Source of the DNA: Deltaproteobacteria bacterium
Lineage (GTDB): Bacteria > Desulfobacterota > Binatia > UBA9968 > JAJDTQ01
NCBI GenBank assembly: GCA_028818775.1
Contig: JAPPNE010000147.1
Coordinates: 1-58,508, forward strand
Direction: 5' to 3'
DNA: 58,508 nt
Each line of letters starts with the position of its first letter. Position 1 is the stretch's first letter. Both the position numbers and the translations under genes were made by a program. Positions 43,242 through 53,213 of this stretch are shown here, in pieces. The notes below the pieces were generated by a model. The model did no database searches. It was not told the origin of the DNA and saw only the letters and a list, made by a program, of their open reading frames with translations.

Positions 43242-44395
43242 CCCAGGCGCTCACACCCACGCTGCAGGTGGTGGCCGAAACCGTGGTGCGGAAGACCCGG
43301 GAGCTTCCGGTGCCGGGCCGCATCCTGTGCGCCCCCGGCGACGCCGTGGCCGCCGATACGGTGGTGGCGCGCGCGGAACTGCCGGGCGACCTTTCCATCC
43401 TGCGCATCCCCGAGGCTCTCGGAATCGAGCCGGCCGAGGCCCTCAGGAGTCTGGCGGTGAACGAGGGCGATGCCATCGCGGAGGGAGACCTCCTGTGCGA
43501 GCACGCGGGCCTCTTCGGCCTGTTCCGCTCGCGCTTCCATGCGCCCCTGGGCGGCGCCGTCGAATTCATCGCGCCGCGCACCGGGCACGTGGGGGTGCGG
43601 CTCGCGCCCCATGCCATCGAGCTGAGCGCCTACGTGCCCGGCACGGTGGCCGCCGTGGACCCGGGCAAGTCCGTCACCATCGAGAGCCGCGGCGCGTTCA
43701 TCCAGGGCATCTTCGGGGTCGGCGGCGAGCGCTCCGGCCTCATCCGCATGCTCGACGGCGGCCCCAAGACCCTCCTGGGTCCCGCGAAGATCCCCGACGA
43801 CGTGGCCGGCCAGGTGCTGGTGGGGGGCACGCGCCCGACGCTCGAGGCCCTGCAGCGCGCCGCCGCCAACGGCGCCGCGGGCCTGGTGGTGGGCTCCATC
43901 GACGACTACGCCCTCACCGGCTACCTCGGCTACGACCTCGGCATGGCCGTCACCGGACACGAGGACGTGTCCATGACAGTCATCGTCACCGAAGGCTTCG
44001 GCTGGCTGCCCGTGGCCGAGCGCACCCACGCCCTGCTGCAAAGTCTCGAAGGCCGCGCCGCCTCCATCAACGGCGCCACCCAGGTGCGCGCCGGCGCGGT
44101 GCGCCCGGAGATCATCGTGGCCCGGCCGGGAGACCCCGCCGGCTCCGGCGAAGCGAGGGATGCCGCGACCGGCGACCGCCCCACGCCCACGCCGCCGGAC
44201 CCCGGGTCCGGGCTGCGCGTCGGCGCCTTCGTGCGCATCATCCGGGAGCCTCACTTCGGCGTCGCCGCCGAGATCATCGCCCTGCCCACCGAACCGCAAC
44301 CCATCGAGACCGGCGCCCGCACCCGGGTGCTGGAGGCCCGCCTCCCCGACGGCGGGACCGTCACCGTACCCCGGGCCAACGTGGAGCTGCTGTAA
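43238..44395 (+). CDS. Hypothetical protein with barrel-sandwich and KOW-like domains
   Basis: The 385-residue soluble product has an N-terminal lipoyl/biotinyl-like barrel region (PVPGRILCAPGDAVAADTVV, VNEGDAIAEGDLLCEH), a central alpha/beta part with GVGGERSGLIRML, GAAGLVVGSIDDY and VTEGFGWLPV, and a Pro-rich linker (TPTPPDPGSG). A C-terminal SH3/KOW-like domain follows (GAFVRIIREPHFGVAAEI, then GTVTVPRANVELL). The barrel half recalls RnfC-type sandwich domains. No enzyme motif is seen. The ATG overlaps the ATPase stop, so it is likely the ATPase's soluble partner and ends the operon. Confidence 0.72.
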   Translation: MTQALTPTLQVVAETVVRKTRELPVPGRILCAPGDAVAADTVVARAELPGDLSILRIPEALGIEPAEALRSLAVNEGDAIAEGDLLCEHAGLFGLFRSRFHAPLGGAVEFIAPRTGHVGVRLAPHAIELSAYVPGTVAAVDPGKSVTIESRGAFIQGIFGVGGERSGLIRMLDGGPKTLLGPAKIPDDVAGQVLVGGTRPTLEALQRAAANGAAGLVVGSIDDYALTGYLGYDLGMAVTGHEDVSMTVIVTEGFGWLPVAERTHALLQSLEGRAASINGATQVRAGAVRPEIIVARPGDPAGSGEARDAATGDRPTPTPPDPGSGLRVGAFVRIIREPHFGVAAEIIALPTEPQPIETGARTRVLEARLPDGGTVTVPRANVELL

Positions 44396-44456
44396 CCGGG
44401 GACCCGGACTATGGCGACGCTTTTGGCCGCGCCGCTTCCGGATAGAATCAGCCCCC

Positions 44457-44485
44457 TTGAAAAGGGTTCTTGCGCCTACCATACT
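44457..44485 (+). promoter_or_regulatory. Candidate promoter for the yejA operon
   Basis: TTGAAA (44457-44462), a 17-base spacer and CATACT (44480-44485) precede yejA by 51 bases. Five and four of six consensus matches respectively. An AGGAGG ribosome site lies before ATG 44537. Confidence 0.5.
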
Positions 44486-44536
44486 TTTCCTCATGGCGAC
44501 AGCTACTGATCTGGGGTTCCCTATCGAGGAGGTTTC

Positions 44537-46384
44537 ATGCAATCGAGTCGGTTGTTAGGGGCGGTTTTCTGTGCGCTTGCGCTGGCCGCCGCGCCGGGTG
44601 TCGCGGGGGCCGCTGAGGAGGCGCGCCCGAGCCACGGCATCGCCATGCACGGCGACCTGAAGTACCCGCCGGACTTCAAGCACTTCGACTACGTGAATCC
44701 CGATGCGCCCAAGGGCGGCGCCGTCCGGCTCCAGGCCATCGGCACCTACGACAGCTTCAACCCCTTCATCGTCAAGGGCAGCCCGGCCGCGGGCATCGGA
44801 CGCATCTACGAGACCCTGATGAGCGGGTCCGCGGACGAGCCCTTCAGCGAATACGGGCTCCTGGCGGAGAGCATCACCGTCCCCGAGGACCGCTCCTGGG
44901 TGGAGTTCCGGCTGCGGCCGGAGGCGCGCTGGCACGACGGCAAGCCGGTGACCGCGGACGACGTCGTGTGGACCTTCGAGACACTGATCACCAAGGCGGT
45001 GCCCTTCTTCCGAGGGTACTACGGCGACGTGAAGCAGGTGGAGAAGCGCGACGCGCGCACCGTGCGCTTCACGTTCAAGAGCGGCACCAACCGCGAGCTG
45101 CCGCTGATCCTGGGGCAACTGATCGTGCTGCCCAAGCACTACTGGGCGGAGCGGGACTTCACCAAGACGACCCTGGAACCGCCCCTGGGAAGCGGTTCCT
45201 ACAAGGTGGGCGCCTTCGAGCCCGGCCGGCACGTGGAGTACGAGCGGGTGGAGGACTACTGGGGCCGGAACCTGCCGGTGAACGTGGGGCGGGACAACTT
45301 CGACCGCATCCGCTACGACTACTACCGCGACGGCACGGTGTCGGTGGAGGCGTTCAAGGCCGGCGAGTACGACTTTCGGAGCGAGAACAGCTCCAAGAAC
45401 TGGGCCACCGCCTATGACTTTCCCGCGCTGAAGCAGGGGCTGGTGAAGAAGGAAGAGATCCCCCACGATCGTTCCACCGGAATGCAGGCATTCGTGTTCA
45501 ATACGCGCCGGCCGCTCTTCCAGGACCGAAAGGTGCGCCAGGCGCTCGCCTACGCTTTCGACTTCGAGTGGTCCAACCAAGCTCTCTTCTACGGGCAGTA
45601 CGCGCGTTCCCGCAGCTACTTCGACAACTCGGAGCTGGCGGCCACCGGGCTGCCGGGTGCGGAAGAGCTGGCGGTCCTCGAGCCCTACCGCGGGCGGGTT
45701 CCGGCGGAGGTGTTCACCCAAGCCTACGCGCCGCCGGCCACCGACGGCTCCGGGCGCATCCGCGCCAATCTCGGTCGGGCGGCGAAGCTCTTGCGCGAGG
45801 CCGGCTGGAGCTTCGACAAGGCCGTGCGCAAGCTCACCCACAAGGCCAGCGGCCGGACCATGGACTTCGAGATCCTGCTGGTGAGCCCGCTGTTCGAGCG
45901 CATCGTGCTGCCTTTCGCCAAGAACCTGGAGCGGCTCGGCGTCGCCGCCACCGTGCGCACGGTGGACAGCGCCCAGTACCGCCGCCGGCTCGACGACTTC
46001 GACTTCGACGTGGTCATCGGCACCTGGGGGCAGTCGCTTTCGCCCGGCAACGAGCAGCGGAACTACTGGGGGTCGGATTTCGCCGGCCGCCCCGGCAGCC
46101 GGAACCTGATCGGCATCAAGGACCCGGTGGTGGACGCGCTGGTAGAGGGCGTTGTCAACGCCCCCGACCGCAAGAGCCTGGTGGCGCACGTGCGCGCCCT
46201 GGACCGGGTGCTCCAGTGGGGCCACTGGGTGATCCCCCAGTGGCACATCCCCTACGACCGCCTGGTGTACTGGGACCGCTTCGGCCGCCCCGAAGTCACC
46301 CCCACGCAGGGAGTGCAGTTCGACGCATGGTGGATCGACCCCCGCAAGGAGGCCGAACTGGAGGCGAAGCGCTCCGGGAGCTGA
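44537..46384 (+). CDS. yejA: Peptide ABC transporter substrate-binding protein (YejA-like)
   Basis: The 615-residue product has a signal peptide (SSRLLGAVFCALALAAAPG) and the SBP_bac_5 fold. The YejA-type opening is clear: HGIAMHGDLKYPPDFKHFDY and NPDAPKGGAVRLQAIGTYDS. FNTRRPLFQDRKVRQALAYA and a long C-terminal lobe ending PQWHIPYDRLVYWDRFGRP follow. The E. coli homologue delivers microcin C and other peptides to YejBEF. It is followed by the matching permease and permease/ATPase genes. Confidence 0.93.
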   Translation: MQSSRLLGAVFCALALAAAPGVAGAAEEARPSHGIAMHGDLKYPPDFKHFDYVNPDAPKGGAVRLQAIGTYDSFNPFIVKGSPAAGIGRIYETLMSGSADEPFSEYGLLAESITVPEDRSWVEFRLRPEARWHDGKPVTADDVVWTFETLITKAVPFFRGYYGDVKQVEKRDARTVRFTFKSGTNRELPLILGQLIVLPKHYWAERDFTKTTLEPPLGSGSYKVGAFEPGRHVEYERVEDYWGRNLPVNVGRDNFDRIRYDYYRDGTVSVEAFKAGEYDFRSENSSKNWATAYDFPALKQGLVKKEEIPHDRSTGMQAFVFNTRRPLFQDRKVRQALAYAFDFEWSNQALFYGQYARSRSYFDNSELAATGLPGAEELAVLEPYRGRVPAEVFTQAYAPPATDGSGRIRANLGRAAKLLREAGWSFDKAVRKLTHKASGRTMDFEILLVSPLFERIVLPFAKNLERLGVAATVRTVDSAQYRRRLDDFDFDVVIGTWGQSLSPGNEQRNYWGSDFAGRPGSRNLIGIKDPVVDALVEGVVNAPDRKSLVAHVRALDRVLQWGHWVIPQWHIPYDRLVYWDRFGRPEVTPTQGVQFDAWWIDPRKEAELEAKRSGS

Positions 46385-46433
46385 CCATCGCTGGCTGGTA
46401 CCGAACCCCCTAGATGGCGCACACGCCCCTAGT

Positions 46434-46461
46434 CGTCATTCCCGCGAAAGCGGGAATCCAG
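46434..46461. repeat. Intergenic palindromic repeat, full copy
   Basis: Palindrome ATTCCCGC-GAAA-GCGGGAAT (46438-46457) with flanks CGTC and CCAG. A second full copy with one change lies at 56725-56752, and a half copy at 1191. It sits between yejA and yejB and would form a stem-loop in the transcript. Confidence 0.8.
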
Positions 46462-46488
46462 GCGGGGGCGAGGCGGGGAAATACACGC

Positions 46489-47604
46489 ATGTTCGCCTAC
46501 ATCATCCGCCGGCTGCTTCTGATCGTCCCGACACTGATCGGGATCATGGTGCTGAACTTCGTGATCATCCACTCGGCGCCCGGCGGGCCGGTGGAGCAGA
46601 TCCTGGCGAAGCTCCAGCAGACCGACGTGTCCGCCACCGAGCGGTTCAGCGGCGGCGGCGACGAGCGCGAGGTGGGGCCGTCGGCCCAGCAGTCACGGGA
46701 CGGCGGCAGCAGCACCGCCGGCCGCTACCGCGGCGCCCAGGGCATCGACCCCGAGTTCATCAAGGAGATCGAGCGCCAGTTCGGCTTCGACAAGCCGCCG
46801 CACGTGCGCTTCTTCCTGATGATGTGGAACTTCCTGCGCTTCGACTTCGGCGACAGCTTCTTCCGCGACCGCTCGGTGGTGCAACTGGTGATGGACAAGC
46901 TGCCGGTGTCCATCTCCCTGGGGCTCTGGACCACGCTGCTGGTGTACCTGGTCTCCATCCCGCTGGGCGTGGCCAAGGCCGTGCGCGACGGCACGCGCTT
47001 CGACGTGTGGAGCTCCGGGGCGGTGATCGTGGGCAACGCTGTGCCGGGCTTCCTGTTCGCCATCCTGCTCATCGTGCTGTTCGCCGGCGGGCGCTACTTC
47101 GACTGGTTCCCGCTGCGCGGCCTGGTGTCCGACAACTGGAGCGAGCTGGGTTTCTGGCAGCGCATCGTCGACTACCTCTGGCACATCACCCTGCCGGTGG
47201 CGTCCATGGTCATCGGCGGCTTCGCCGGCCTCACCATGCTCACCAAGAACTCATTCCTGGACCAGATCAACCAGCAGTACGTGATGACGGCCCGCGCCAA
47301 GGGGCTGAGCGAGCGGCGGGTGCTCTACCGGCACGTTTTCCGCAACGCCATGCTCATCGTCATCGCCGGCTTTCCCGGCGCCTTCGTCGGCATTCTGTTC
47401 ACCGGCGCCCTCCTCACCGAGGTGATCTTCTCCCTGGACGGGGTCGGGCTTCTGGGGTTCGAGGCGGCCATCAACCGCGACTACCCGGTGATGTTCGGCA
47501 CGCTCTATTTCTTCACGCTGCTGGGTCTGGTGATGAAGCTGGTGGAGGACCTCACCTACGTTGTGGTGGACCCGCGCATCGACTTCGAGAGCCGGGAGAC
47601 CTGA
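46489..47604 (+). CDS. yejB: Peptide ABC transporter permease (YejB-like)
   Basis: The 371-residue permease starts at ATG 46489 ([19 protein letters not shown]), with the usual N-terminal helix and a long polar loop (about 40-95) typical of YejB. The conserved EAA-type loop [20 protein letters not shown] contacts the ATPase. About six helices. An upstream in-frame ATG (46414) would translate through the palindromic repeat and is rejected. The 139 bases to yejEF contain a 42-bp inverted repeat. Confidence 0.93.
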   Translation: MFAYIIRRLLLIVPTLIGIMVLNFVIIHSAPGGPVEQILAKLQQTDVSATERFSGGGDEREVGPSAQQSRDGGSSTAGRYRGAQGIDPEFIKEIERQFGFDKPPHVRFFLMMWNFLRFDFGDSFFRDRSVVQLVMDKLPVSISLGLWTTLLVYLVSIPLGVAKAVRDGTRFDVWSSGAVIVGNAVPGFLFAILLIVLFAGGRYFDWFPLRGLVSDNWSELGFWQRIVDYLWHITLPVASMVIGGFAGLTMLTKNSFLDQINQQYVMTARAKGLSERRVLYRHVFRNAMLIVIAGFPGAFVGILFTGALLTEVIFSLDGVGLLGFEAAINRDYPVMFGTLYFFTLLGLVMKLVEDLTYVVVDPRIDFESRET

Positions 47605-47619
47605 CCGCGGGTGGGATTA

Positions 47620-47720
47620 TGGCGTCCTTCGACTTCGCTTCGCTACGCTCAGGACGAACGGAAAGAGTCCTTTTCCAACCGTTCGTCCTGAGCGTAGCGA
47701 AGCGAAGTCGAAGGACGCCA
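47620..47720. repeat. Perfect 42-bp inverted repeat with 17-base loop
   Basis: Arms 47620-47661 and 47679-47720 are exact reverse complements. The arm includes CGTTCGTCCTGAGCGTAGCG, a sequence type common as a dispersed palindrome in environmental genomes. It fills the yejB-yejEF gap and must form a very stable RNA hairpin in the operon transcript. Confidence 0.95.
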
Positions 47721-47743
47721 CCCAACAACAATCTGCGACTCGC

Positions 47744-50476
47744 ATGACGCCGCTCAACCGAAGACGCCTGCGGAACTTCCGCGCCAACCGGCGCGGGTAC
47801 TGGTCGCTCGTGGTGTTCTCCGCGCTGCTGTTCGTGAGCCTGTTCGCCGAGTTCATCGCCAACGACCGGCCGCTGCTCGTGCGCTACGAAGGGAAGTTCT
47901 ACACGCCGGTGCTGGTGGATTACCCCGAGACGGAGTTCGGCGGCTTCCTGGAGACCGACACGGACTACAACGACCCCGAGGTCCAGGCGCTCATCCAGGA
48001 GCGCGGCTGGATCTTCTGGCCGCCCGTTCCCTTCAGCTACGACACCATCGTATTCGGCCTGCCCACGCCGGCGCCCTCGCCGCCGACCGCGCGCAACTGG
48101 CTCGGCACCGACGACCAGGCGCGCGACGTCACCGCCCGGCTCATCTACGGCTTTCGCATCTCGGTGCTGTTCGGCCTCGTGCTGACCCTGGTCAGCTCCG
48201 TCGTCGGCGTCGGCGCGGGCGCGGTCCAGGGTTACTTCGGCGGCTGGCTCGACCTGCTCTTCCAGCGCTTCATCGAGATGTGGTCCGGGCTGCCCACCCT
48301 TTACCTGCTCATCATCCTGGCCAGCGTCGTGACCCCGAGCTTCTGGTGGCTGCTGGGCTTCATGCTGCTGTTCAGTTGGATGGCGCTGGTGGGCGTGGTG
48401 CGCGCGGAGTTCCTGCGCGCGCGCAACCTCGACTACGTGCGCGCCGCCCGCGCCTTGGGCGTGGGCAACCCGCGCATCATCGCGCGCCACGTGCTGCCCA
48501 ACGCCATGGTGGCGGCGCTGACCTTCCTGCCGTTCATCACCAGCGGCGCGGTGGTGACGCTCACGGCCCTGGACTTCCTGGGCTTCGGCCTGCCGCCGGG
48601 CTCTCCGTCCCTGGGCGAGCTGCTGAAGCAGGGCAAGGACAACCTGCAGGCGCCGTGGCTCGGGTTCGCCGCCTTCTTCGTCATCGCCGTCATGCTGAGC
48701 CTGCTGGTGTTCATCGGCGAGGCGGTGCGCGACGCCTTCGACCCGCGCAAGACCTTCGCGCCGGAGTCCGCGGACGACGCCGAGGACGCGTCCACGGCCC
48801 TTGCGCGCACACCCGGGGAAAGCCCCCGGACCGTGGCCGCGACGGTGGCGCCGGCCGCGGCGGGCACCGCGTCCGGGGCCGGCACGGCGCTGCTCTCCAT
48901 CAACGACCTGGGGGTTCGTTTCGGCGCGGGGGCCGGCGCCGTGGAAGCGGTGGACGGGGTCTCCCTCACCATCCGCAAGGGCGAGACCGTGGCGCTGGTA
49001 GGCGAAAGCGGCTCGGGCAAGTCGGCCACGGCGTTGTCGGTCCTGCAACTCCTGCCCTACCCCGCGGCCAGCCACCCGCGCGGCAGCATCCGCTTCCAAG
49101 GGACCGAGCTGCTCGGCTCCTCTCCCCGGGACCTCCAGGAGATACGCGGCGACCGCATCGCCATGATCTTCCAGGAACCCATGACCTCCCTCAACCCGCT
49201 GCACACCATCGCGCGCCAGATCGGCGAGACCCTGAAGCTGCACAAGGGGCTCGACGGCGCCGCGGCCACGGAGCGCACATTGGAGCTGCTGCGACTGGTG
49301 GGCATCGTCGAGCCCGAGCGCCGGCTGGGCGCCTATCCACACGAGCTTTCTGGAGGACAGCGCCAGCGGATGATGATCGCCATGGCCCTGGCCAACGAGC
49401 CCGACCTGCTTATCGCGGACGAGCCCACCACCGCCCTGGACGTGACCATCCAGGCGCAGTTGCTGGAGCTCCTCGTGAGCCTGCAGCGGCGCCTGGGCAT
49501 GGCGATCCTGTTCATCACCCACGACATGGCCATCGTGCGCCGGCTGGCCGACCGCCTGTGCATCATGCAGCGCGGCAAGATCGTGGAAGCGGGCGCCACC
49601 GCCGACGTGATGGAACGGCCCCAACACCCCTACACGCGCCACCTGCTGGCGTCGACCCCCAAGGGCGCCCCGGCCCCTCCCGACACCGGCGGCGCGCCGT
49701 TGGCGGCCTGCGACGACCTCAAGGTCTGGTATCCCATCAAGGCGGGGATTCTCCGGCGCACCGTGGACCATGTGCGCGCCGTGGACGGCATCTCCATGGA
49801 GCTTCACCCGGGACAGACCGTGGGCGTGGTGGGCGAGAGCGGCTCGGGCAAAACCACGCTGGGGATGGCGCTGCTGCGCCTCACCGCAAGCAACGGCTCG
49901 GTGCGCTTCGACGGGCGCGAGATCCAGGGACTGCGCTCGCGCGCGCTGCGGCCGCTGCGGCGCGACATGCAGGTGGTGTTCCAGGACCCCTACGGCTCGC
50001 TCAACCCGCGCCTCTCCGTGGCGCAGATCATCGAGGAGGGTCTGGTGGTCCACGGGCTCGGGCGCACGGCCGAGGAGCGCGACGCGCTCATCGTCGAGGC
50101 CCTGCGCGAGGTGGAACTGGAGCCCGAGGCGCGCCACCGCTATCCCCACGAGTTCTCGGGGGGACAGCGCCAGCGCGTCGCCATTGCCCGGGCCATGGTG
50201 CTGAAACCGCGGTTCGTGGTGCTGGACGAGCCCACCTCCGCCCTGGACGTGTCCGTGCAGGCACAGATCGTCGGGCTGCTGCGGCGTCTCCAGGCACAAC
50301 ACCGCTGCGCCTACCTGTTCATCAGCCACGACCTCAAGGTGGTGCGCGCCATGAGCCACCACGTCCTGGTGGTGCACCGGGGCGTGGTCGTGGAGCAGGG
50401 TCCGGCCGCGGCCATCTTCGAGGCGCCGCGGCACGAGTACACGAAGGAACTCGTGGCCGCCGCGTTCGACATTTGA
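47744..50476 (+). CDS. yejEF: Fused peptide ABC transporter permease/double ATPase (YejE-YejF)
   Basis: The 910-residue protein joins two normally separate subunits. Residues 1-340 are a YejE-type permease: [20 protein letters not shown], then [20 protein letters not shown], with the EAA loop [20 protein letters not shown]. An Ala/Thr/Pro-rich linker (about 345-385) leads to two complete ATPase domains as in YejF. The first has [23 protein letters not shown] and LLIADEP. The second has [23 protein letters not shown] and FVVLDEP. The reading frame is open throughout with no stop or start between the halves. The start at ATG 47744 follows the inverted repeat. It ends directly against the convergent LolB-like gene. 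Confidence 0.92.
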   Translation: MTPLNRRRLRNFRANRRGYWSLVVFSALLFVSLFAEFIANDRPLLVRYEGKFYTPVLVDYPETEFGGFLETDTDYNDPEVQALIQERGWIFWPPVPFSYDTIVFGLPTPAPSPPTARNWLGTDDQARDVTARLIYGFRISVLFGLVLTLVSSVVGVGAGAVQGYFGGWLDLLFQRFIEMWSGLPTLYLLIILASVVTPSFWWLLGFMLLFSWMALVGVVRAEFLRARNLDYVRAARALGVGNPRIIARHVLPNAMVAALTFLPFITSGAVVTLTALDFLGFGLPPGSPSLGELLKQGKDNLQAPWLGFAAFFVIAVMLSLLVFIGEAVRDAFDPRKTFAPESADDAEDASTALARTPGESPRTVAATVAPAAAGTASGAGTALLSINDLGVRFGAGAGAVEAVDGVSLTIRKGETVALVGESGSGKSATALSVLQLLPYPAASHPRGSIRFQGTELLGSSPRDLQEIRGDRIAMIFQEPMTSLNPLHTIARQIGETLKLHKGLDGAAATERTLELLRLVGIVEPERRLGAYPHELSGGQRQRMMIAMALANEPDLLIADEPTTALDVTIQAQLLELLVSLQRRLGMAILFITHDMAIVRRLADRLCIMQRGKIVEAGATADVMERPQHPYTRHLLASTPKGAPAPPDTGGAPLAACDDLKVWYPIKAGILRRTVDHVRAVDGISMELHPGQTVGVVGESGSGKTTLGMALLRLTASNGSVRFDGREIQGLRSRALRPLRRDMQVVFQDPYGSLNPRLSVAQIIEEGLVVHGLGRTAEERDALIVEALREVELEPEARHRYPHEFSGGQRQRVAIARAMVLKPRFVVLDEPTSALDVSVQAQIVGLLRRLQAQHRCAYLFISHDLKVVRAMSHHVLVVHRGVVVEQGPAAAIFEAPRHEYTKELVAAAFDI

Positions 50477-51280
50477 TCAGCCGGTGGGGGCCGGCAGCGG
50501 GATTCTCACGACGCCCTCGGGCAGTTCCTGGACGAAGTGGGATTCGGGCAGGGTGACGTTCAGCTCGGGCTCGTCGTAGCGGATCTCGTAGGAGCGCCGG
50601 AGCGGAGGGGTTTCCAGCGTGATCTTCAGCGGGAAGGGACCGGCGGAGGTATCGGTGAAGTCTTCGAAGGTGGCGACGTACCAGGGCTTGCCCGAAGGGC
50701 CGAAGCGTTGCCAGCGCACCGGCGCCTGGATTTGCGCATCGAAGGTGAGGACATCGGCGCCGCCGCCCGCCCGTGTGCGCCGCAGCACAGAGCCGTCCGC
50801 GCTCCAGGCGGCGCCCGGCCGCACCGGCGGAAGACCCATCATCAACGCCACCATCTCCTCCAGCTCGAGCAGCAACTCGGTGGCCCTGAAGAGGTTCTGC
50901 CGCGAAGTCCTGGCGCGGTAGAAGCGCGCTTCGGAGGGAAGGAACCCGGTGACCTCATCGTCGTCGACGGTGAGGATGAGCGCCGCGCCCACCAGGGAGA
51001 ACGCCTCGAGCCTTAGACGGTGGGGTCTGCGCACCAGCACCGCGGCGTTGAACGCGCGTCTCTTCCCTGCCGCGCGGTAGCTGATCCTGGCCAAGCCGCG
51101 CAACGATTGAAGCGCCCGGTCCCGTTCCTCGAGAATGGCGCCGAGGGGTCGAACGGCCCTGGGCTCGGACGCCGCTTCGGGCTTGGGGCCGGTCTGCCTG
51201 AGAGCACATCCCGCCGACAGCGCCATGGCGCATAACACGGCCGCCAATGTGTGCGTTCGTATGCTCCGCAACGCCGTCAA
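50477..51280 (-). CDS. LolB-like outer-membrane lipoprotein (DUF4292-type)
   Basis: The 267-residue product begins at TTG 51280, overlapping the TPR gene stop by two bases. Its signal peptide (MTALRSIRTHTLAAVLCAMA) ends in lipobox LSAGC. The mature part has a LolB/LolA-like half-barrel pattern: LRGLARISYRAAGKRRAFNA, LRLEAFSLVGAALILTVDDD and ATELLLELEEMVALMMGLPP, with the late strands YEIRYDEPELNVTLPES. LolB inserts lipoproteins into the outer membrane. This family is related in fold, but its role is not proven. A second TTG at 51271 is an alternative start. Confidence 0.75.
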   Translation of the reverse strand: MTALRSIRTHTLAAVLCAMALSAGCALRQTGPKPEAASEPRAVRPLGAILEERDRALQSLRGLARISYRAAGKRRAFNAAVLVRRPHRLRLEAFSLVGAALILTVDDDEVTGFLPSEARFYRARTSRQNLFRATELLLELEEMVALMMGLPPVRPGAAWSADGSVLRRTRAGGGADVLTFDAQIQAPVRWQRFGPSGKPWYVATFEDFTDTSAGPFPLKITLETPPLRRSYEIRYDEPELNVTLPESHFVQELPEGVVRIPLPAPTG

Positions 51281-52998
51281 ACTCCCTGCTCCAGCCGGCC
51301 GATCTTCCCTCGGATTCGCTCCACTTCCTCGTCCTTGGTGGCCGCCTTCAGCGCGTCGCGGTAGGTTCGCAGCGCCTTGTCCGTCTCGCCGACCTTGAGA
51401 TACGCGTCGCCGAGGTGCTCGATGATGATGGGGTCGTCCGGCACCAAGCTCACCGCCCTCTCGAGCTGCTCGATGGCTCTCCGGTAGTGCCCCTTCTGGT
51501 AGTACACCCACCCCAGGCTGTCGATGTAGTAGCCGTCGTTGGGAGCGATCTCCAGCGCCCGGACGATCAGCTCCTCCGCACGGTCGAGCTCCACACCCAA
51601 CTCGGCGTAGGTGTAACCCAGATAGTTCAGCGCGGACGCGTTGTCCGGGTTGAGCTCGACGGCCTTCCGCATGTACTCGATGGTCTTGTCCTTGTCCTTG
51701 CTCTCGTCGTACAGAGCCCCCAGCGAGAAGTAGACGCGATCGTTCTCGGGGTCCAGTTCCACCACCTGGTGCATGACCTCGATGGCGTTCGGGTAGTCCT
51801 TGGCCTTGCGGTATATCTCGGCCAGAAAACGCAGCAACTCCCTGCGTCGCCGGTCGTCCTCCTCCATCGCCTCCCGGATGACGGCCGCCGCCTCGGAGTA
51901 CCGCTCCTGTCCCTGGTAGACCGACGCGAGCTGGACCTGCGCATCGACGAAGTACTCGCTGTCCCGGGGGATGCGCCGAAAGTGCGCCGCGGCGCCTTCC
52001 CGGTCTTCCAGCCGGGCCAACGTCAGGCCCAGGAAAAACCGAATGCGCTGGTCATCCGGCCGTTCCGCCAAGGCGAGCCGAAACTCCGTGACCGCGGCCT
52101 GCAGGCTGCCCAGCTCGTAGTAGACGAGTCCCACCTTCATCCGGGCCGACCCGGGCGAGGCCTCTCGATCTCCGCGGCGGTCGAACTCGGCCCGTGCCCC
52201 GGCGAGGTCCTCGCCGCCGGCGCGCAGGGTTTCGATGCGTTTGCCCGCCCACTCGTCCCGTGAATCGGCTTTCAGGAGCTTCTCGTAGGTCTTGAGAGCT
52301 TCCTCACGGCGACCGCGGAGCTCTTGCACGAGCGCCAGTTCCGCCAGCACGGGCGCGGAGGAAGGGTGCAGCTTGAGGGCGGCGGCATAACTCTCCTCCG
52401 CGAGCGACAGCTCGCCGGAGTTCGCCAAGGTGCGGCCGAGGTAGTAGGGGCCCAACGGCGATGAAGGATTGCGCTTCTTGTAGCGCTCCAGGTGCTCGCG
52501 CGCCTGCTCGTGGTCGCCCCGGGCCAGATGGATCGCACCCAGGTAGAGGAGCGACTGCGAATCCTCGGGGTCCAGCTCCAGCAGCTTCCGGTATTCCCGG
52601 ATCGCTTCGTCCACCCGGCCGGTGGCGCCGTAGAGTCCGGCCAACAGGCGGCGGTTCTCCGGCTCCCGGTCATTCAGCCGCACCGCGGCTTCCGCCTCGC
52701 GCAGGGCGTCGTCGATCTCACCGAGGACGAGATGCGACCCGGCCAGGCGCGCGCGCACCAAGGCGCTGTCGGGGTCATGCTCCCGTACCGCCCTGTAATG
52801 CTCGTGCGCCCCCCGGAAGTCGCCCTCGAGCGCGTCCATGCGGGCGCGCATGTAGCGGTACATTGCCTGAGCTTCCGCCGGTACGGCGACCTTGACGTCG
52901 TCCGCAAAGGGACCGGCCGGTCCTTGCGCGACTTCATCCACGGGAAGACAGGCCGTGACAAGCAGGCTCAACAGGATTCCCCAGCGGAGTTGCCACAT
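51277..52998 (-). CDS. TPR-repeat lipoprotein
   Basis: The 573-residue product from ATG 52998 has a lipoprotein signal (MWQLRWGILLSLLVTAC; lipobox LVTAC). About twelve tetratricopeptide repeats follow, for example ALNYLGYTYAELGVELDRAE and YYIDSLGWVYYQKGHYRRAI near the C-terminus. TPR lipoproteins are scaffolds for envelope assembly, secretion or biofilm systems. It is coupled to the LolB-like gene downstream, and this gene pair is common together in Gram-negative deltaproteobacterial-type genomes. Upstream start codons would destroy the signal peptide. Confidence 0.87.
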   Translation of the reverse strand: MWQLRWGILLSLLVTACLPVDEVAQGPAGPFADDVKVAVPAEAQAMYRYMRARMDALEGDFRGAHEHYRAVREHDPDSALVRARLAGSHLVLGEIDDALREAEAAVRLNDREPENRRLLAGLYGATGRVDEAIREYRKLLELDPEDSQSLLYLGAIHLARGDHEQAREHLERYKKRNPSSPLGPYYLGRTLANSGELSLAEESYAAALKLHPSSAPVLAELALVQELRGRREEALKTYEKLLKADSRDEWAGKRIETLRAGGEDLAGARAEFDRRGDREASPGSARMKVGLVYYELGSLQAAVTEFRLALAERPDDQRIRFFLGLTLARLEDREGAAAHFRRIPRDSEYFVDAQVQLASVYQGQERYSEAAAVIREAMEEDDRRRRELLRFLAEIYRKAKDYPNAIEVMHQVVELDPENDRVYFSLGALYDESKDKDKTIEYMRKAVELNPDNASALNYLGYTYAELGVELDRAEELIVRALEIAPNDGYYIDSLGWVYYQKGHYRRAIEQLERAVSLVPDDPIIIEHLGDAYLKVGETDKALRTYRDALKAATKDEEVERIRGKIGRLEQGV

Positions 52999-53213
52999 GG
53001 TATTTCTTGAGAATGGACCCGTATCCGCCGGTACGCATCGGAGCGAGCCCGTGACGAGAAACGCCAGCAGTTTCACAATGTTACTTGCAACCAGCCACCG
53101 GCGCAGGCGGGCCCCAAGGTTGGGGACTAGCTATCACAGGCGGCGTGACCGGTCAACGCGCCGCGCTCGCGGGCTCGTATTCGGGACGGGCATCACGGCG
53201 GCGGGAGGTTCCC

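Noticed and set aside
46414..46488. Upstream start for yejB
   Set aside because: It would translate the palindromic repeat and add 25 residues before the normal N-terminal helix; the ATG at 46489 fits the family.
47552..50434. 960-residue minus-strand frame
   Set aside because: Antisense of yejEF. It has repetitive charged composition and no motif, while the sense strand has complete permease and ATPase domains.
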